A stretch of DNA of 64,000 nt, taken from positions 496,001 to 560,000 of the forward strand of contig CAWCIL010000008.1 of assembly GCA_963795485.1 (NCBI GenBank). Direction: 5' to 3'. This document shows positions 56,345 through 64,000 of the stretch, piece after piece. The DNA is from AP-15 sp963795485 (GTDB lineage Bacteria > Pseudomonadota > Alphaproteobacteria > ATCC43930 > CGMCC-115725). The notes below the pieces were generated by a model. It was not told the DNA's origin. It did no database searches and saw only the letters and a list, made by a program, of their open reading frames with translations. Each line of letters begins with the position of its first letter. Within the stretch, counting starts at the first letter, position 1. The position numbers and the translations under genes were made by a program.

Positions 56345-57928
56345 TCAATAGCCCAACGCCAAGCCGTCCTTGCGCGGCTCCGAGCCACCGATCAGAACGC
56401 CGCGCTCGTGATCGATCCAGATTGCCTGGCAGCCGCCGATCGGCACGTTGCGGACGTCGATGTGGTGGCCGCGGCGCGCGAGATCGTCAACGATCGGCTC
56501 GGGCAGCGCGCGCTCGACCTGCAACTTGCCGCGGAAGGCAAAGATGCGCGGCGCCTCGGCGGCCTGTTGCGGATCCATGCTGCGGTCGATCATGCGGTGG
56601 ACGAAATGTGCGTGTCCAACGGCTTGGTACTGGCCGCCCATGATGCCGAACGGCATCACCGCGCGGCCGTCCTTGACCAGCATCGCCGGAATGATCGTGT
56701 GAAACGGCCGCTTGCCCGGCGCGATCGCGTTGGGGTGGCCGGGGGTCGTGCGAAACGCGCTGCCGCAATTCTGCAGCAGCACGCCGCTCTCCGGCGCCAC
56801 AATGCCAGTGCCGAACCCAGAGAACAGCGAGTTGATGAACGAGCACGCATTGCCGTCGCGATCGACCGCGCACAGATACACCGTGTCTGCGTGCAGCGTG
56901 CCGCCGTGCCATTCGTTGCCGGGCAGCACGCGATCGAGGCGGATCCGCCCGCGCGCGCGTTCGGCCCATTCATCCGCCAGGAACCCGTCGACATCGACTG
57001 CGACCTGCACCGGGTCGGCGAAAAATTCGTCGCGCACGCAATAGGCCGATTTGGTCGCCTCGGCCAGCAGATGCAGCCGATCTGCCTCGTCGAACGTTTC
57101 GTCGCCGAGGGCAAAGCCTTCGAGTTGGCGCAGGATCATCAGCGCTGCCAACCCCTGCCCATTCGGTGGGCATTCATAGACCTCATATCCGCGATAAGCG
57201 GCATGGATCGGCTCGACCCATTCCGCGCGCTGAGTGTCGAAATCCTCCGCCTCGTGCAGGCCGCCGAGCTCTTGGAGCCGCCCGAGGATGTCGCGCATGA
57301 CCGCCCCCTCGTAAAAGGCAGAGCGGCCCTCGCGGCCGATGCGGCGCAGCGTGGCGGCGAGCGGCGGGTTGCGCATTCTGTCGCCCACGGCGGGGGGATT
57401 GCCGCCCGGAAGGAACAGCGCCGCGGTGACCGGGTCGCGCAGCTTCCACTGCAGGCGTTGCCAATCCCAGGCGACGCGCGGGGTCACGAAATAGCCATCC
57501 TCGGCGGCGCGCGCCGCCGGTTCGAGCAACTCGGAGAGCGGCCGGCTGCCATATTGGCGATTGAGCAAGCACCATGCGTCGACTGCACCGGGCACCGTTA
57601 CCGCATGCGGTGTTTGCGTCTCGATCTGCTCGATATGCCGCTCGGCGAACCACTCGGCAGTGGCCTTGGCCGGCGCCCGGCCCGAGCCGTTCAGTGCTAT
57701 CGGCGGCGCACCCTTTTGCGAATAGAGCACGAAGCAATCGCCGCCGATCCCGGTGCTTTGCGGTTCCACGACGCATTGCACCGCCACGGCGGCGAGTGCC
57801 GCATCCATCGCGTTGCCGCCGGCGCGCAACACGTCGAGTCCGGCCAGGGTCGCGCGCGGCGCCGAGGTGGCGACCATGCCGTTTGCAGCCACCGCCGCCG
57901 AGCGCCCGGGAATGTTGAAGTCGCGCAT
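56345..57928 (-). CDS. gamma-glutamyltransferase family protein
   Basis: 527 aa Ntn-hydrolase, intact. N-part MVATSAPRATLAGLDVLRAGGNAMDAALA and GIGGDCFVL; the autoprocessing Thr is in LHADTVYLCAVDRDGN, followed by SFINSLFSGFGTGIVAPESGVLLQNCG. No signal peptide is apparent, so it is likely one of the cytoplasmic, acylase-like members. Upstream of ureD on the same strand with an 87-bp gap. Confidence 0.92.
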   Translation of the reverse strand: MRDFNIPGRSAAVAANGMVATSAPRATLAGLDVLRAGGNAMDAALAAVAVQCVVEPQSTGIGGDCFVLYSQKGAPPIALNGSGRAPAKATAEWFAERHIEQIETQTPHAVTVPGAVDAWCLLNRQYGSRPLSELLEPAARAAEDGYFVTPRVAWDWQRLQWKLRDPVTAALFLPGGNPPAVGDRMRNPPLAATLRRIGREGRSAFYEGAVMRDILGRLQELGGLHEAEDFDTQRAEWVEPIHAAYRGYEVYECPPNGQGLAALMILRQLEGFALGDETFDEADRLHLLAEATKSAYCVRDEFFADPVQVAVDVDGFLADEWAERARGRIRLDRVLPGNEWHGGTLHADTVYLCAVDRDGNACSFINSLFSGFGTGIVAPESGVLLQNCGSAFRTTPGHPNAIAPGKRPFHTIIPAMLVKDGRAVMPFGIMGGQYQAVGHAHFVHRMIDRSMDPQQAAEAPRIFAFRGKLQVERALPEPIVDDLARRGHHIDVRNVPIGGCQAIWIDHERGVLIGGSEPRKDGLALGY

Positions 57929-58031
57929 CCGCCCATTCCTTGCCCAAAGTACAAATCACCTGCCGGAGCGCAATCCTGACCGGCGGCCATGTTGCTTGCC
58001 TGGAACTAATGCACCGTCCTAGTTTGGTCGT

Positions 58032-58076
58032 CAATTCGCCAACCGGCAATTCGCCAACCGGCAATTCGCGAACCGT
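58032..58076. repeat. three 15-bp tandem repeats
   Basis: caattcgccaaccgg occurs twice exactly and a third time with two changes (caattcgcgaaccgt), in the 162-bp divergent gap between the gamma-glutamyltransferase and MBL genes. Could be a regulator-binding array or slippage product. Confidence 0.8.
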
Positions 58077-58090
58077 GAAGTAGATCGAGC

Positions 58091-59131
58091 ATGGATGGAA
58101 GTTTCGCCGCGTTGCGCTTTCCGGTCGCAACCCCTCCCGGACTGGGCGACACCGTGGCGGTCGCTCCGGGGGTGCATTGGCTGCGCATGCCGCTGCCCTT
58201 CGCGCTCGACCACATCAATCTTTGGCTGATCGCTGACGGAGCGGGCTGGACGATTGTCAACGCCGGCTACGCGACGGCCGAAACCAAGGCGGCTTGGGAG
58301 TGCATCTTCGCCGCGCGCCTCGGCGGGCTGCCGGTCACGCGAGTCATCGTCACCCATTACCATCCCGACCACATCGGGCTCGCCGGCTGGCTGTGCGAGC
58401 GCTGGAACGTGCCGGTTTGGACGACCGAAAAGGAATGGCTCCATGCCCGGGTGATGAGCCGGGCCAGCGACGATTTCGTAGCCTCGCGCCGCGAGTTCGC
58501 CCGCCGCGCCGGACTCGACGCGGCCTCGAGCGATCTGTTCGCCGAGCACGGGAAGGGGTATCGCCGCGGGGTTCCCTCGGTGCCGCCGAGCTTTCGCCGC
58601 ATCGCCGACGGGACGACGCTGGTGATCGGCGGGCGCGAGTGGCAGGTCATCGTCGGCGAGGGCCACGCCCCCGAACTCGCCTGTCTCTATTGCGCCGAAG
58701 CGGGATTGCTGATCTCGAGCGACCAGGTCTTGCCCAGGATCTCGCCCAATATCTCGGTCCAGGCGCACGAGCCCGACGGCGACCCGCTGGCGCGCTATCT
58801 AGTCTCGCTCGCCAAGCTGCGGGCCGTGGTCCCGGCCGAAAGCTTGGTGCTGCCATCGCACAACCTGCCGTTCTTCGGGCTGCACGCCCGGATCGACGCG
58901 CTCGCCGCGCACCACCAGGCGCGTTGTGAAGAAATCCTCGCCGCTTGCGCCATTCCGCAGAGTGCAGTCGATCTGCTGCCGTTGCTGTTTCGCCGTCAGC
59001 TCGACCGCCACCAGACGGCGTTTGCGCTTGGCGAGGCGGTCGCCCACCTGCATTATCTGATGGGGCAGGGCCGGCTGGACCGCGGGCTCGGCGCCGATGG
59101 CGTCTCCCGCTTCATCCGCTCCCGCGGTTGA
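58091..59131 (+). CDS. MBL-fold metallohydrolase
   Basis: 346 aa. Zinc motif in IVTHYHPDHIGLAGWL (HxHxDH), later His in VGEGHAPELACLY and Asp in ISSDQVLP, then LPSHNLPFFG. C-terminal helical domain (LLFRRQLDRHQTAFALGEAVAHLHYLM) as in glyoxalase-II-like thioesterases with an MBL-associated domain. Hydrolyses a thioester or lactone; substrate unknown. ATG 58091, no strong ribosome site. Confidence 0.9.
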   Translation: MDGSFAALRFPVATPPGLGDTVAVAPGVHWLRMPLPFALDHINLWLIADGAGWTIVNAGYATAETKAAWECIFAARLGGLPVTRVIVTHYHPDHIGLAGWLCERWNVPVWTTEKEWLHARVMSRASDDFVASRREFARRAGLDAASSDLFAEHGKGYRRGVPSVPPSFRRIADGTTLVIGGREWQVIVGEGHAPELACLYCAEAGLLISSDQVLPRISPNISVQAHEPDGDPLARYLVSLAKLRAVVPAESLVLPSHNLPFFGLHARIDALAAHHQARCEEILAACAIPQSAVDLLPLLFRRQLDRHQTAFALGEAVAHLHYLMGQGRLDRGLGADGVSRFIRSRG

Positions 59132-59171
59132 GGGAGACTACGCCGCAAAACCATAAACCAGGGAGGACGGT

Positions 59172-60443
59172 TTGGGCCCACGGAGGAGTTCGCAGCGCCG
59201 TTGCATCGCATTCGCGTCGATCGCCGCGTTGGCCGCTTGTGTTCTTGCAACAGGTGCAGCCCGCGCGGCGCAGCCGATCACGATCGGCTTCGGCATGGCG
59301 CTGAGCGGCGGGCTCGCCGCCGCCGGCAAGACGGCGTTGCTGGCGATGCAGATCTGGCGGGACGACGTCAACGCCAAGGGCGGGCTGTTGGGCCGTCCGG
59401 TCAAGCTCGACTATTACGACGACCAGAGCAACCCGCCGACGGTGCCGGGCATCTATACGAAGCTGCTCGATGTCAACAAGGTCGACCTGATCGTTTCGGG
59501 CTATGGCACCAATATGATCGCGCCGGCGATGCCGATCGCGATCTCGCACAACCGTCTGTTCTTTGGTCTGTTCGGCCTCGCGGTCAACAGCGAGTTCCAT
59601 TATCCTAAATACTTCTCGATGCTGCCGACGGGCCCTGACCCCAAGCACGCCTTTTGCGACCCGTTCTTCAAGGTGGCGATGCAGGGCAACCCGAAGCCCA
59701 AGACCCTCGCCATCGTCGCCGCCGACGCCGAGTTTCCGAAAAACGCCTCCGAGGGCGCGCGGGACCTGGCCAAGACCTTCGGTCTGAAGATCGTCTACGA
59801 CAAGACCTACCCGCCCTCGACGGTCGACTACGATCCGATCGTCAACGCCGTCCAGGCGACCAATCCGGACATGGTTTTTGTCGCCTCCTATCCGCCCGAT
59901 TCGGTCGGCATGGTCCGCGCCGCGACCGAGGTCGGCCTCAAGACGAGGTATTTCGGCGGCGGCATGGTCGGGCTGCAATACACCTCGGTGAAGGAGCAGT
60001 TCGGGCCAAAGCTCAACGGAATCATCGACTACGATTGGTGGATCCCGGCGCCCACCATGCAATTCCCGGGGATCACCGACTTTCTGAAAAAATATCAGGC
60101 CAAGGCGCCGGGCGAAGGCATCGATCCGCTGGGCTGGTACCTGCCGCCCTTCGCCTATGCCGAACTGCAGGTGCTCGGCGACGCGGTCGAAGCGACCAAG
60201 AGCCTCGACCAGACCAAGCTCGCAGACTACATCCGCAGCCATCCGTTCAAGACCATCGTCGGCGACATCACCTTCGGCAATGACGGCGAATGGTCGAAAC
60301 CGCGGGTGCTCGAAGTGCAATGGCAGAACATCAAAAGCAAGGGCCTCGACCAGTTCAAGGATACCAAGGTCGAGGCGATCCTGGAGCCTGCGCAGTATCG
60401 GACCGGGACGGTGACGGCGCCCTATGACGGCGGCAAGGAATAG
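59172..60443 (+). CDS. branched-chain amino acid-type ABC transporter substrate-binding protein
   Basis: 423 aa, intact, LivK/Leu-Ile-Val-binding fold. Starts at a TTG behind gggagg. Signal peptide with FASIAALAACVLATGAARA cleavage region, then ITIGFGMALSGGLAAAGK, LLGRPVKLDYYDDQSNPPT and PPSTVDYDPIVNAVQATNPDMVF. Binds a small organic solute in the periplasm. No permease or ATPase gene is nearby, so it is an orphan that must use a distant LivHMGF-like transporter. Likely aromatic acid ligand given the neighbours. Confidence 0.93.
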   Translation: MGPRRSSQRRCIAFASIAALAACVLATGAARAAQPITIGFGMALSGGLAAAGKTALLAMQIWRDDVNAKGGLLGRPVKLDYYDDQSNPPTVPGIYTKLLDVNKVDLIVSGYGTNMIAPAMPIAISHNRLFFGLFGLAVNSEFHYPKYFSMLPTGPDPKHAFCDPFFKVAMQGNPKPKTLAIVAADAEFPKNASEGARDLAKTFGLKIVYDKTYPPSTVDYDPIVNAVQATNPDMVFVASYPPDSVGMVRAATEVGLKTRYFGGGMVGLQYTSVKEQFGPKLNGIIDYDWWIPAPTMQFPGITDFLKKYQAKAPGEGIDPLGWYLPPFAYAELQVLGDAVEATKSLDQTKLADYIRSHPFKTIVGDITFGNDGEWSKPRVLEVQWQNIKSKGLDQFKDTKVEAILEPAQYRTGTVTAPYDGGKE

Positions 60444-60453
60444 GAGAAATTCG

Positions 60454-60849
60454 GTGGCCAAGATCAATCATGTGGCGCTCAAGGTGACCGACCTGGAGAA
60501 GGCGACCAGGTTCTACGAAAACGTCTTCGGTTTTCGCCAAGTCGGCACCGGGCGCTCGCGCGGCCATGTCTCCCGCCATCTGACCGACGGCTATGTCGAT
60601 CTGGCACTGATGGTTTACGACAGCGAGGAGGACGCGGAGGCCAAGCTCGTCGGCGAAGGCCCGGCGATCCACCATTTCGGCATCGCTGTCGAGGACCGGC
60701 AGGCGACCCTCGCCAAGATCGAGGAGTTCGGCGGCACGATCCTGTCAAAGCCCGATGCCGGAACCGTCAAGTTCCGCTCGCCCGACGGCACCATTGCGGA
60801 AATCGCCGACCCCGGCCGCTACGAAGACATGGCCGAGCGGCGGCGATAG
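60454..60849 (+). CDS. VOC family protein
   Basis: 131 aa, one VOC module: INHVALKVTDLEKATRFYENVFGF, HLTDGYVDLALMVYD, IHHFGIAVED and FRSPDGTIAEIAD. Metal ligand positions His (NHVAL), His (HHFGI) and Glu (IAEIA) are present. GTG start at 60454 with ggagaa upstream, 10 bp after the binding-protein gene, so co-transcribed. Plausibly an isomerase or lyase in the same catabolic pathway. Confidence 0.9.
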   Translation: MAKINHVALKVTDLEKATRFYENVFGFRQVGTGRSRGHVSRHLTDGYVDLALMVYDSEEDAEAKLVGEGPAIHHFGIAVEDRQATLAKIEEFGGTILSKPDAGTVKFRSPDGTIAEIADPGRYEDMAERRR

Positions 60850-60865
60850 CGGGTCGCGCGATCGG

Positions 60866-62192
60866 TCATTTGTTCTTGGCGGCGACGTGCTCGGCCTTGG
60901 ACAAGGTCAGCTTTTCCGGGTGGACGATGGTCTTGTTGGCCGCGGCGCGGGCGGCGCCGAGATTGGCGAATTCGGTCTCGCCTCCCTCGCGTTGCAGGAC
61001 ATAGGCGGCCGACATCGGCTTCCTGCTGTTCTGGTCGGCGACGGTGCGCTTGACGATGGTCCAGTGAACCCGCCGGGTCCCATTCTCCTCGGTATCGTCG
61101 GCGATATCCTCGAAACCGCGATCGACCATCGATTCGAGCGTGTATAGCTTCTGCGCGGGCCGGTTCGACGGTCTGTCGCGGCCCCTGGCTGGTGCGCGGT
61201 CCCTGCCTGTGGCCCGGTCCGGCGCGCGGCCTCGGCTTCGGTCCGCCGCCGTGCCGCGCGCGCCTGGGTCGCGCCGGCCGAGCTCCCGACGGTCTGTTGC
61301 CGATCGCTCACGGTCCGGACCCGGCGGGCCGGCTGGCGAACCCTCGTTTCCCGGCGACCCGTCTGCGCGCGTTCTCCCGCGGCGCGGCCCTCGGCTGCGG
61401 GGCCCGCGGCTCGGGTGCGGCGCGGCGCCCGGCGACGCTGCGGTGCTGGAAGGCGCGCCCGATGCCTCGGCGCTGCCGTCGGCCACGCTCCTCGCCGCCG
61501 GCCGGCGGCGCCGACGGCGGGGGGGCGCCCCGTCGCCGGGCATCGGCCGTAGTCGGCGATCGGGGTTCTGGGGCCTCGCGGCGGACGGGTCGCCGTCGGC
61601 TCCCGCCGGCATCTCCGTCCCGCCGGCCGTTTCGGGTTGCGGCATTCGCAGATGCAGGGTCCGCTCCGGCGCGGTCCCGTCGCCAGCCGCGCCGACCGCA
61701 TCGCCCGGCTGTGCATCGCGACCCGCGGCGGGAAGCGCTGCAAGCCGATCGCCCGGAGCCGGCGCGTTCGGGGCAAATTGCGGAGGCCTGCGCCGGCGCC
61801 GCCGCCGCCGCGGGCGCGGCGCGGCCGGCTCGCCCTCACGGGGCGGCAGGGCGTGTTCGGTGTCCTGCGGGGTGTCGCCGGGCGACGCGCTCGGCTCGGC
61901 TCGGCCATCGGCGATCGCCGCCGCTGGAATGCCGGCCCCGGCAGGCGGCCCACGGCGCCGGCGACGCCGCCGGCGATGCGGCTCGCCGCCCGACGCGATC
62001 TCGCTGCCCTGACGCGGTCTCGCTGCCCGACGCGGTCTCGCTGCCCGACGCGGTCTCGCTGGCGCGCGGCGGCTCGGACGGCACGCTCTCCGCAATCTCA
62101 GAGGATGTGGTCGTCGGCAATTCGACGCCGCCCTGCTCGGTCGGCGGACCGTCGGCGGCGGGCGGCATCGGGGGCGTTTCCTCGGTGGGCAT
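60866..62192 (-). CDS. Arg/Pro/Ala-rich low-complexity protein with conserved C-terminus, one frameshift
   Basis: About 440 aa. N-part starts MPTEETPPMPPAADGPPTE, with several SETASG repeats, then blocks of poly-Arg (RRRRRRRR) alternating with Pro/Gly/Ala. The last 105 residues are ordinary and conserved-looking: YTLESMVDRGFEDIADDTEE, RRVHWTIVKRTVAD, SAAYVLQREG, AANKTIVHPEKLTLSKAEHVAAKNK. An extra t at 62010 breaks the frame exactly at a repeat unit border. The long frames on the opposite strand are shadows of this biased sequence. Possibly a nucleic-acid-binding protein; function unknown. Confidence 0.7.
61990..62061. repeat. 18-bp tandem repeats within the Arg-rich gene
   Basis: gacgcggtctcgctgccc is repeated three times, plus a first variant copy with gacgcgatctcgctgccc; on the coding strand it encodes SETASG units. 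The extra t at 62010 interrupts the periodicity, which marks it as an indel. Confidence 0.8.
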
Positions 62193-62262
62193 TTTGACGC
62201 TCGCGACCCTAACATGCGCCGCGATAGTATTGACCGATTGAGGACTGGGAGAAAGCGTCGTG

Positions 62263-63315
62263 ATGTCGAGCGTGATCGGCGGGGCCATGCTGCCCCACGC
62301 CCCGCAATTCTTCACCATGCCGGCGACCGAGGACCGCGGCACGGTCGAGCGGGTCAAGGCGGCCGCGGCCGAGATCGGCGACCGGCTCCGCGCGATGGCT
62401 CCCGATCTGTGGATCATCTTTTCGAACGACCATGCCGAGCAGTTCTTCCACACCGCCGCCCCGCCTTTCACGATCCATGTCGGCGGTGAGGCCGAGGGCG
62501 CCTTTGCCGGCCATGAGTTTCGCTGGCGGGTGCCAGGCGAGGTCGGTCTCGAGATCGTGCGAGAGCTGTACGCCCAAGGTTTCGATCCCGCGTTTAGTAG
62601 CGTTGCCAAGATCGGTTACGCGATCGGCATCCCGCTGACCCATCTCGGCGTTGCCGATCCGGTGCTGCCGATCTACGTCAACGCCTATCTGCCGCCGCAG
62701 CCGAGCATGGAGCGCTGCTATTCTTTCGGCCAGGCGCTGGCCCGGATCGTCACCGCGATGGGCCTCAGAACCGCGGTGCTGGCCAGCGGCGGCATGTCGC
62801 ATTTTCCCGGGACCGAGCGCTATGCCCACCCCGACCTCGCCTGGGACCGCAGAGCCCTCGAAAAACTCGCGGCCGGCAACCTCAGATCCTTGCTCGGCTA
62901 CGATGCGGCCGAACTCGACGCGGCGGGCAATGTCGAACTGCGCTGCTGGGCCTGCGCTGCGGGCATGCTCGGCGAGCGCAAGCCCGACATCGTCGTCATG
63001 GAGCCCTCCTGGCATCATAATTACGCCTCGCTCGGCTGGTTCGGACCATTGCCCGGCATTGCCGAGCCGCATTACCGGTCGATCCAGCCCGAGCTGGTCG
63101 AGCTGACAGTGGCATTGCAGGGCCTCGCCCATGACGACGCCAGCTGTGCGGCCTATCTCGCCGATGCGGCGGCTTATGCCGACCGTTTCCGACTGACGCC
63201 GGAACAGCGGGCGGCACTGATCGCGCTCGACACAAGCGGCATCGTCGCGATGGGCGCTCATCCGCTGGTGCCGTTCCTCGCCAACATGCAGGTCGAGCGG
63301 CAGCGCCGGGGCTAG
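62263..63315 (+). CDS. extradiol ring-cleavage dioxygenase, LigB domain fused to LigA-like domain
   Basis: 350 aa. LigB part: GGAMLPHAPQF (first iron His), FSNDHAEQFF (second His), LASGGMSHFPG and HHNYASLGWFG near the end of the domain. From about residue 285 (LTVALQGLAHDDASCAAYLADAAAYADRFRLTPEQRAALIALDTSG, then AMGAHPLVPFLANM) it continues with a LigA-like helical segment. So both subunits of the protocatechuate 4,5-dioxygenase type are fused in one chain. Start GTG 62260 or ATG 62263. Probably cleaves a catecholic acid. Confidence 0.88.
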   Translation: MSSVIGGAMLPHAPQFFTMPATEDRGTVERVKAAAAEIGDRLRAMAPDLWIIFSNDHAEQFFHTAAPPFTIHVGGEAEGAFAGHEFRWRVPGEVGLEIVRELYAQGFDPAFSSVAKIGYAIGIPLTHLGVADPVLPIYVNAYLPPQPSMERCYSFGQALARIVTAMGLRTAVLASGGMSHFPGTERYAHPDLAWDRRALEKLAAGNLRSLLGYDAAELDAAGNVELRCWACAAGMLGERKPDIVVMEPSWHHNYASLGWFGPLPGIAEPHYRSIQPELVELTVALQGLAHDDASCAAYLADAAAYADRFRLTPEQRAALIALDTSGIVAMGAHPLVPFLANMQVERQRRG

Positions 63316-63344
63316 GCGAAAGTGATCGGCGGGCGGGTGCCGGC

Positions 63345-64000
63345 ATGAGCAGCGGGCGAGGCCGCACCAACCTCTTCGCGAGCGGCGTGTGGCTGATCTT
63401 CGCCCTGCTGGCGCTGACCACCTGCGCGCCGACGACCGCTCGGACGGCGACGTTTTCCGCGGTTCGCGTCGCGCGCGCCGCACCCGCTCCCGAGCCGGCG
63501 CCGCGGTTCACCGAGCACCATTTCGTCACGACCGACGGCAAGCGTCTGCCGCTGCGCCGATGGCTGCCGCGGGGCAAGGTCAGGGCCGTGATCCTGGCGC
63601 TCCACGGCTTCAACGACTACAGCAATGCCTTTGCCGCCTCGGGCCCGGCCTGGGCCAAAGACGGCATCGCCACCTATGCCTACGACCAGCGCGGCTTTGG
63701 CGCGGCGCCGGAGCGCGGGCGGTGGCCGGGACGCGCGGCACTCGCCATCGACGCGGCGACAGCGTGCGGTATATTGCGTGACCTCTACCCCGGCGTGCCG
63801 CTCTACCTGCTGGGCGAGAGCATGGGCGGGGCGGTGGCGGTGGTCGCGATGACCGGCGAGAGCGGGACCCCGATCCCCGATGTCGACGGGGTGATTCTGT
63901 CGGCGCCGGCGGTATGGGGCAGGTCAACGATGGGGCTGATCCCGCGTCTGGCGCTTGCGGTCGCGGTCCGGCTCGCGCCGAGGTTGACCTTGACCGGGCA
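63345..64000 (+). CDS. alpha/beta hydrolase lipoprotein (monoacylglycerol lipase-like), cut by window end
   Basis: Open frame from ATG 63345 to the window end, 218 residues visible. N-terminal hydrophobic segment with a lipobox (LLALTTC), so probably anchored in the envelope. LPLRRWLPRGKVRAVILALHGFNDYSNAF carries the oxyanion HGF, YAYDQRGFGAAPERG follows, and LLGESMGGAVAVV contains the nucleophile Ser in GESMGG. The catalytic Asp and His are beyond the window. No frameshift seen. Confidence 0.85.
   Translation, partial: MSSGRGRTNLFASGVWLIFALLALTTCAPTTARTATFSAVRVARAAPAPEPAPRFTEHHFVTTDGKRLPLRRWLPRGKVRAVILALHGFNDYSNAFAASGPAWAKDGIATYAYDQRGFGAAPERGRWPGRAALAIDAATACGILRDLYPGVPLYLLGESMGGAVAVVAMTGESGTPIPDVDGVILSAPAVWGRSTMGLIPRLALAVAVRLAPRLTLTG

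Noticed and set aside
55742..57979. 745-residue plus-strand open frame
   Set aside because: It is antisense to ureD and gamma-glutamyltransferase, has biased His/Arg/Gly composition and no domain. High-GC shadow frame.
58032..58076. CRISPR-like array
   Set aside because: Units are 15 bp, directly adjacent with no spacers, and no cas genes are nearby.
61140..62241. Long plus-strand frames over the Arg-rich gene
   Set aside because: Poly-Arg/Gly composition arises from the complement of a biased sequence; the minus strand carries the conserved C-terminal domain.

Overview
The window is 64 kb of high-GC DNA, densely packed with genes on both strands. The gene content (formyl-CoA transferase with a FadR-type regulator, KdpDE, Kup, NIPSNAP, VOC proteins, aerobic-type cobalamin genes, an intact urease operon, a long-form LeuA, a LivK-type binding protein) fits a soil or freshwater Alphaproteobacterium. 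So do the dispersed palindromic repeats, including the class that translates as CHCERSEAIS. I cannot name a genus. No rRNA, tRNA, CRISPR array, insertion sequence or phage gene was recognised.

Layout. 0-3 kb: a hypothetical gene, a formyl-CoA transferase and its GntR/FCD regulator behind a perfect palindromic operator. 3-13.5 kb: a tandem-duplicated unknown protein, KdpE-KdpD, PxpA, DUF1801, an ArsR-AHSA1 pair with a DUF4396 membrane protein, a MetE-C-like protein, EcsC and an SDR. 13.6-18 kb: a heavily frameshifted S10 peptidase, an ATP-grasp ligase, a VOC protein, a NIPSNAP protein and two gene remnants. 18-22.8 kb: Kup, a PEBP protein, a DJ-1/PfpI protein and an acetamidase. 22.8-28 kb: cobO, cobQ and cobD with an unrecognised protein and a phosphatase. 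28-35 kb: catabolic-looking oxidoreductases. 35.2-44.1 kb: a single-module highly reducing type I PKS coupled to an alpha-oxoamine synthase, with an Fe/2OG (PhyH-type) dioxygenase just upstream. 45-47 kb: leuA. 47-58 kb: an ankyrin protein, ureGFECBA, an amide/fluoride module (DUF190, crcB, fmdB, amiS/ureI, fmdA), ureD and gamma-glutamyltransferase, all on the minus strand. 58-64 kb: an MBL hydrolase, a binding protein, a VOC protein, an Arg-rich protein, a fused LigB-LigA extradiol dioxygenase and a lipoprotein hydrolase cut by the window end.

Working together. The most striking locus is the PKS-oxoamine synthase pair. The PKS has KS-AT-DH-MT-like-ER-KR-ACP and no thioesterase, and the next gene encodes an enzyme that can release an acyl chain by decarboxylative condensation with an amino acid. 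The predicted product is a long-chain amino ketone of sphingoid or fumonisin-backbone type, possibly hydroxylated by the adjacent dioxygenase. The 47-56 kb block is a nitrogen-scavenging unit: amide hydrolysis, an amide/urea channel, then urease.

Caveat. Many genes between about 1 and 43 kb are interrupted by single-base indels while their domains and catalytic residues continue in another frame. Most of the shifts I resolved are one extra base. Genes from about 45 to 62 kb are almost free of them. I treat most of these as sequence errors and give the full extent of each gene, but true decay cannot be excluded from sequence alone.
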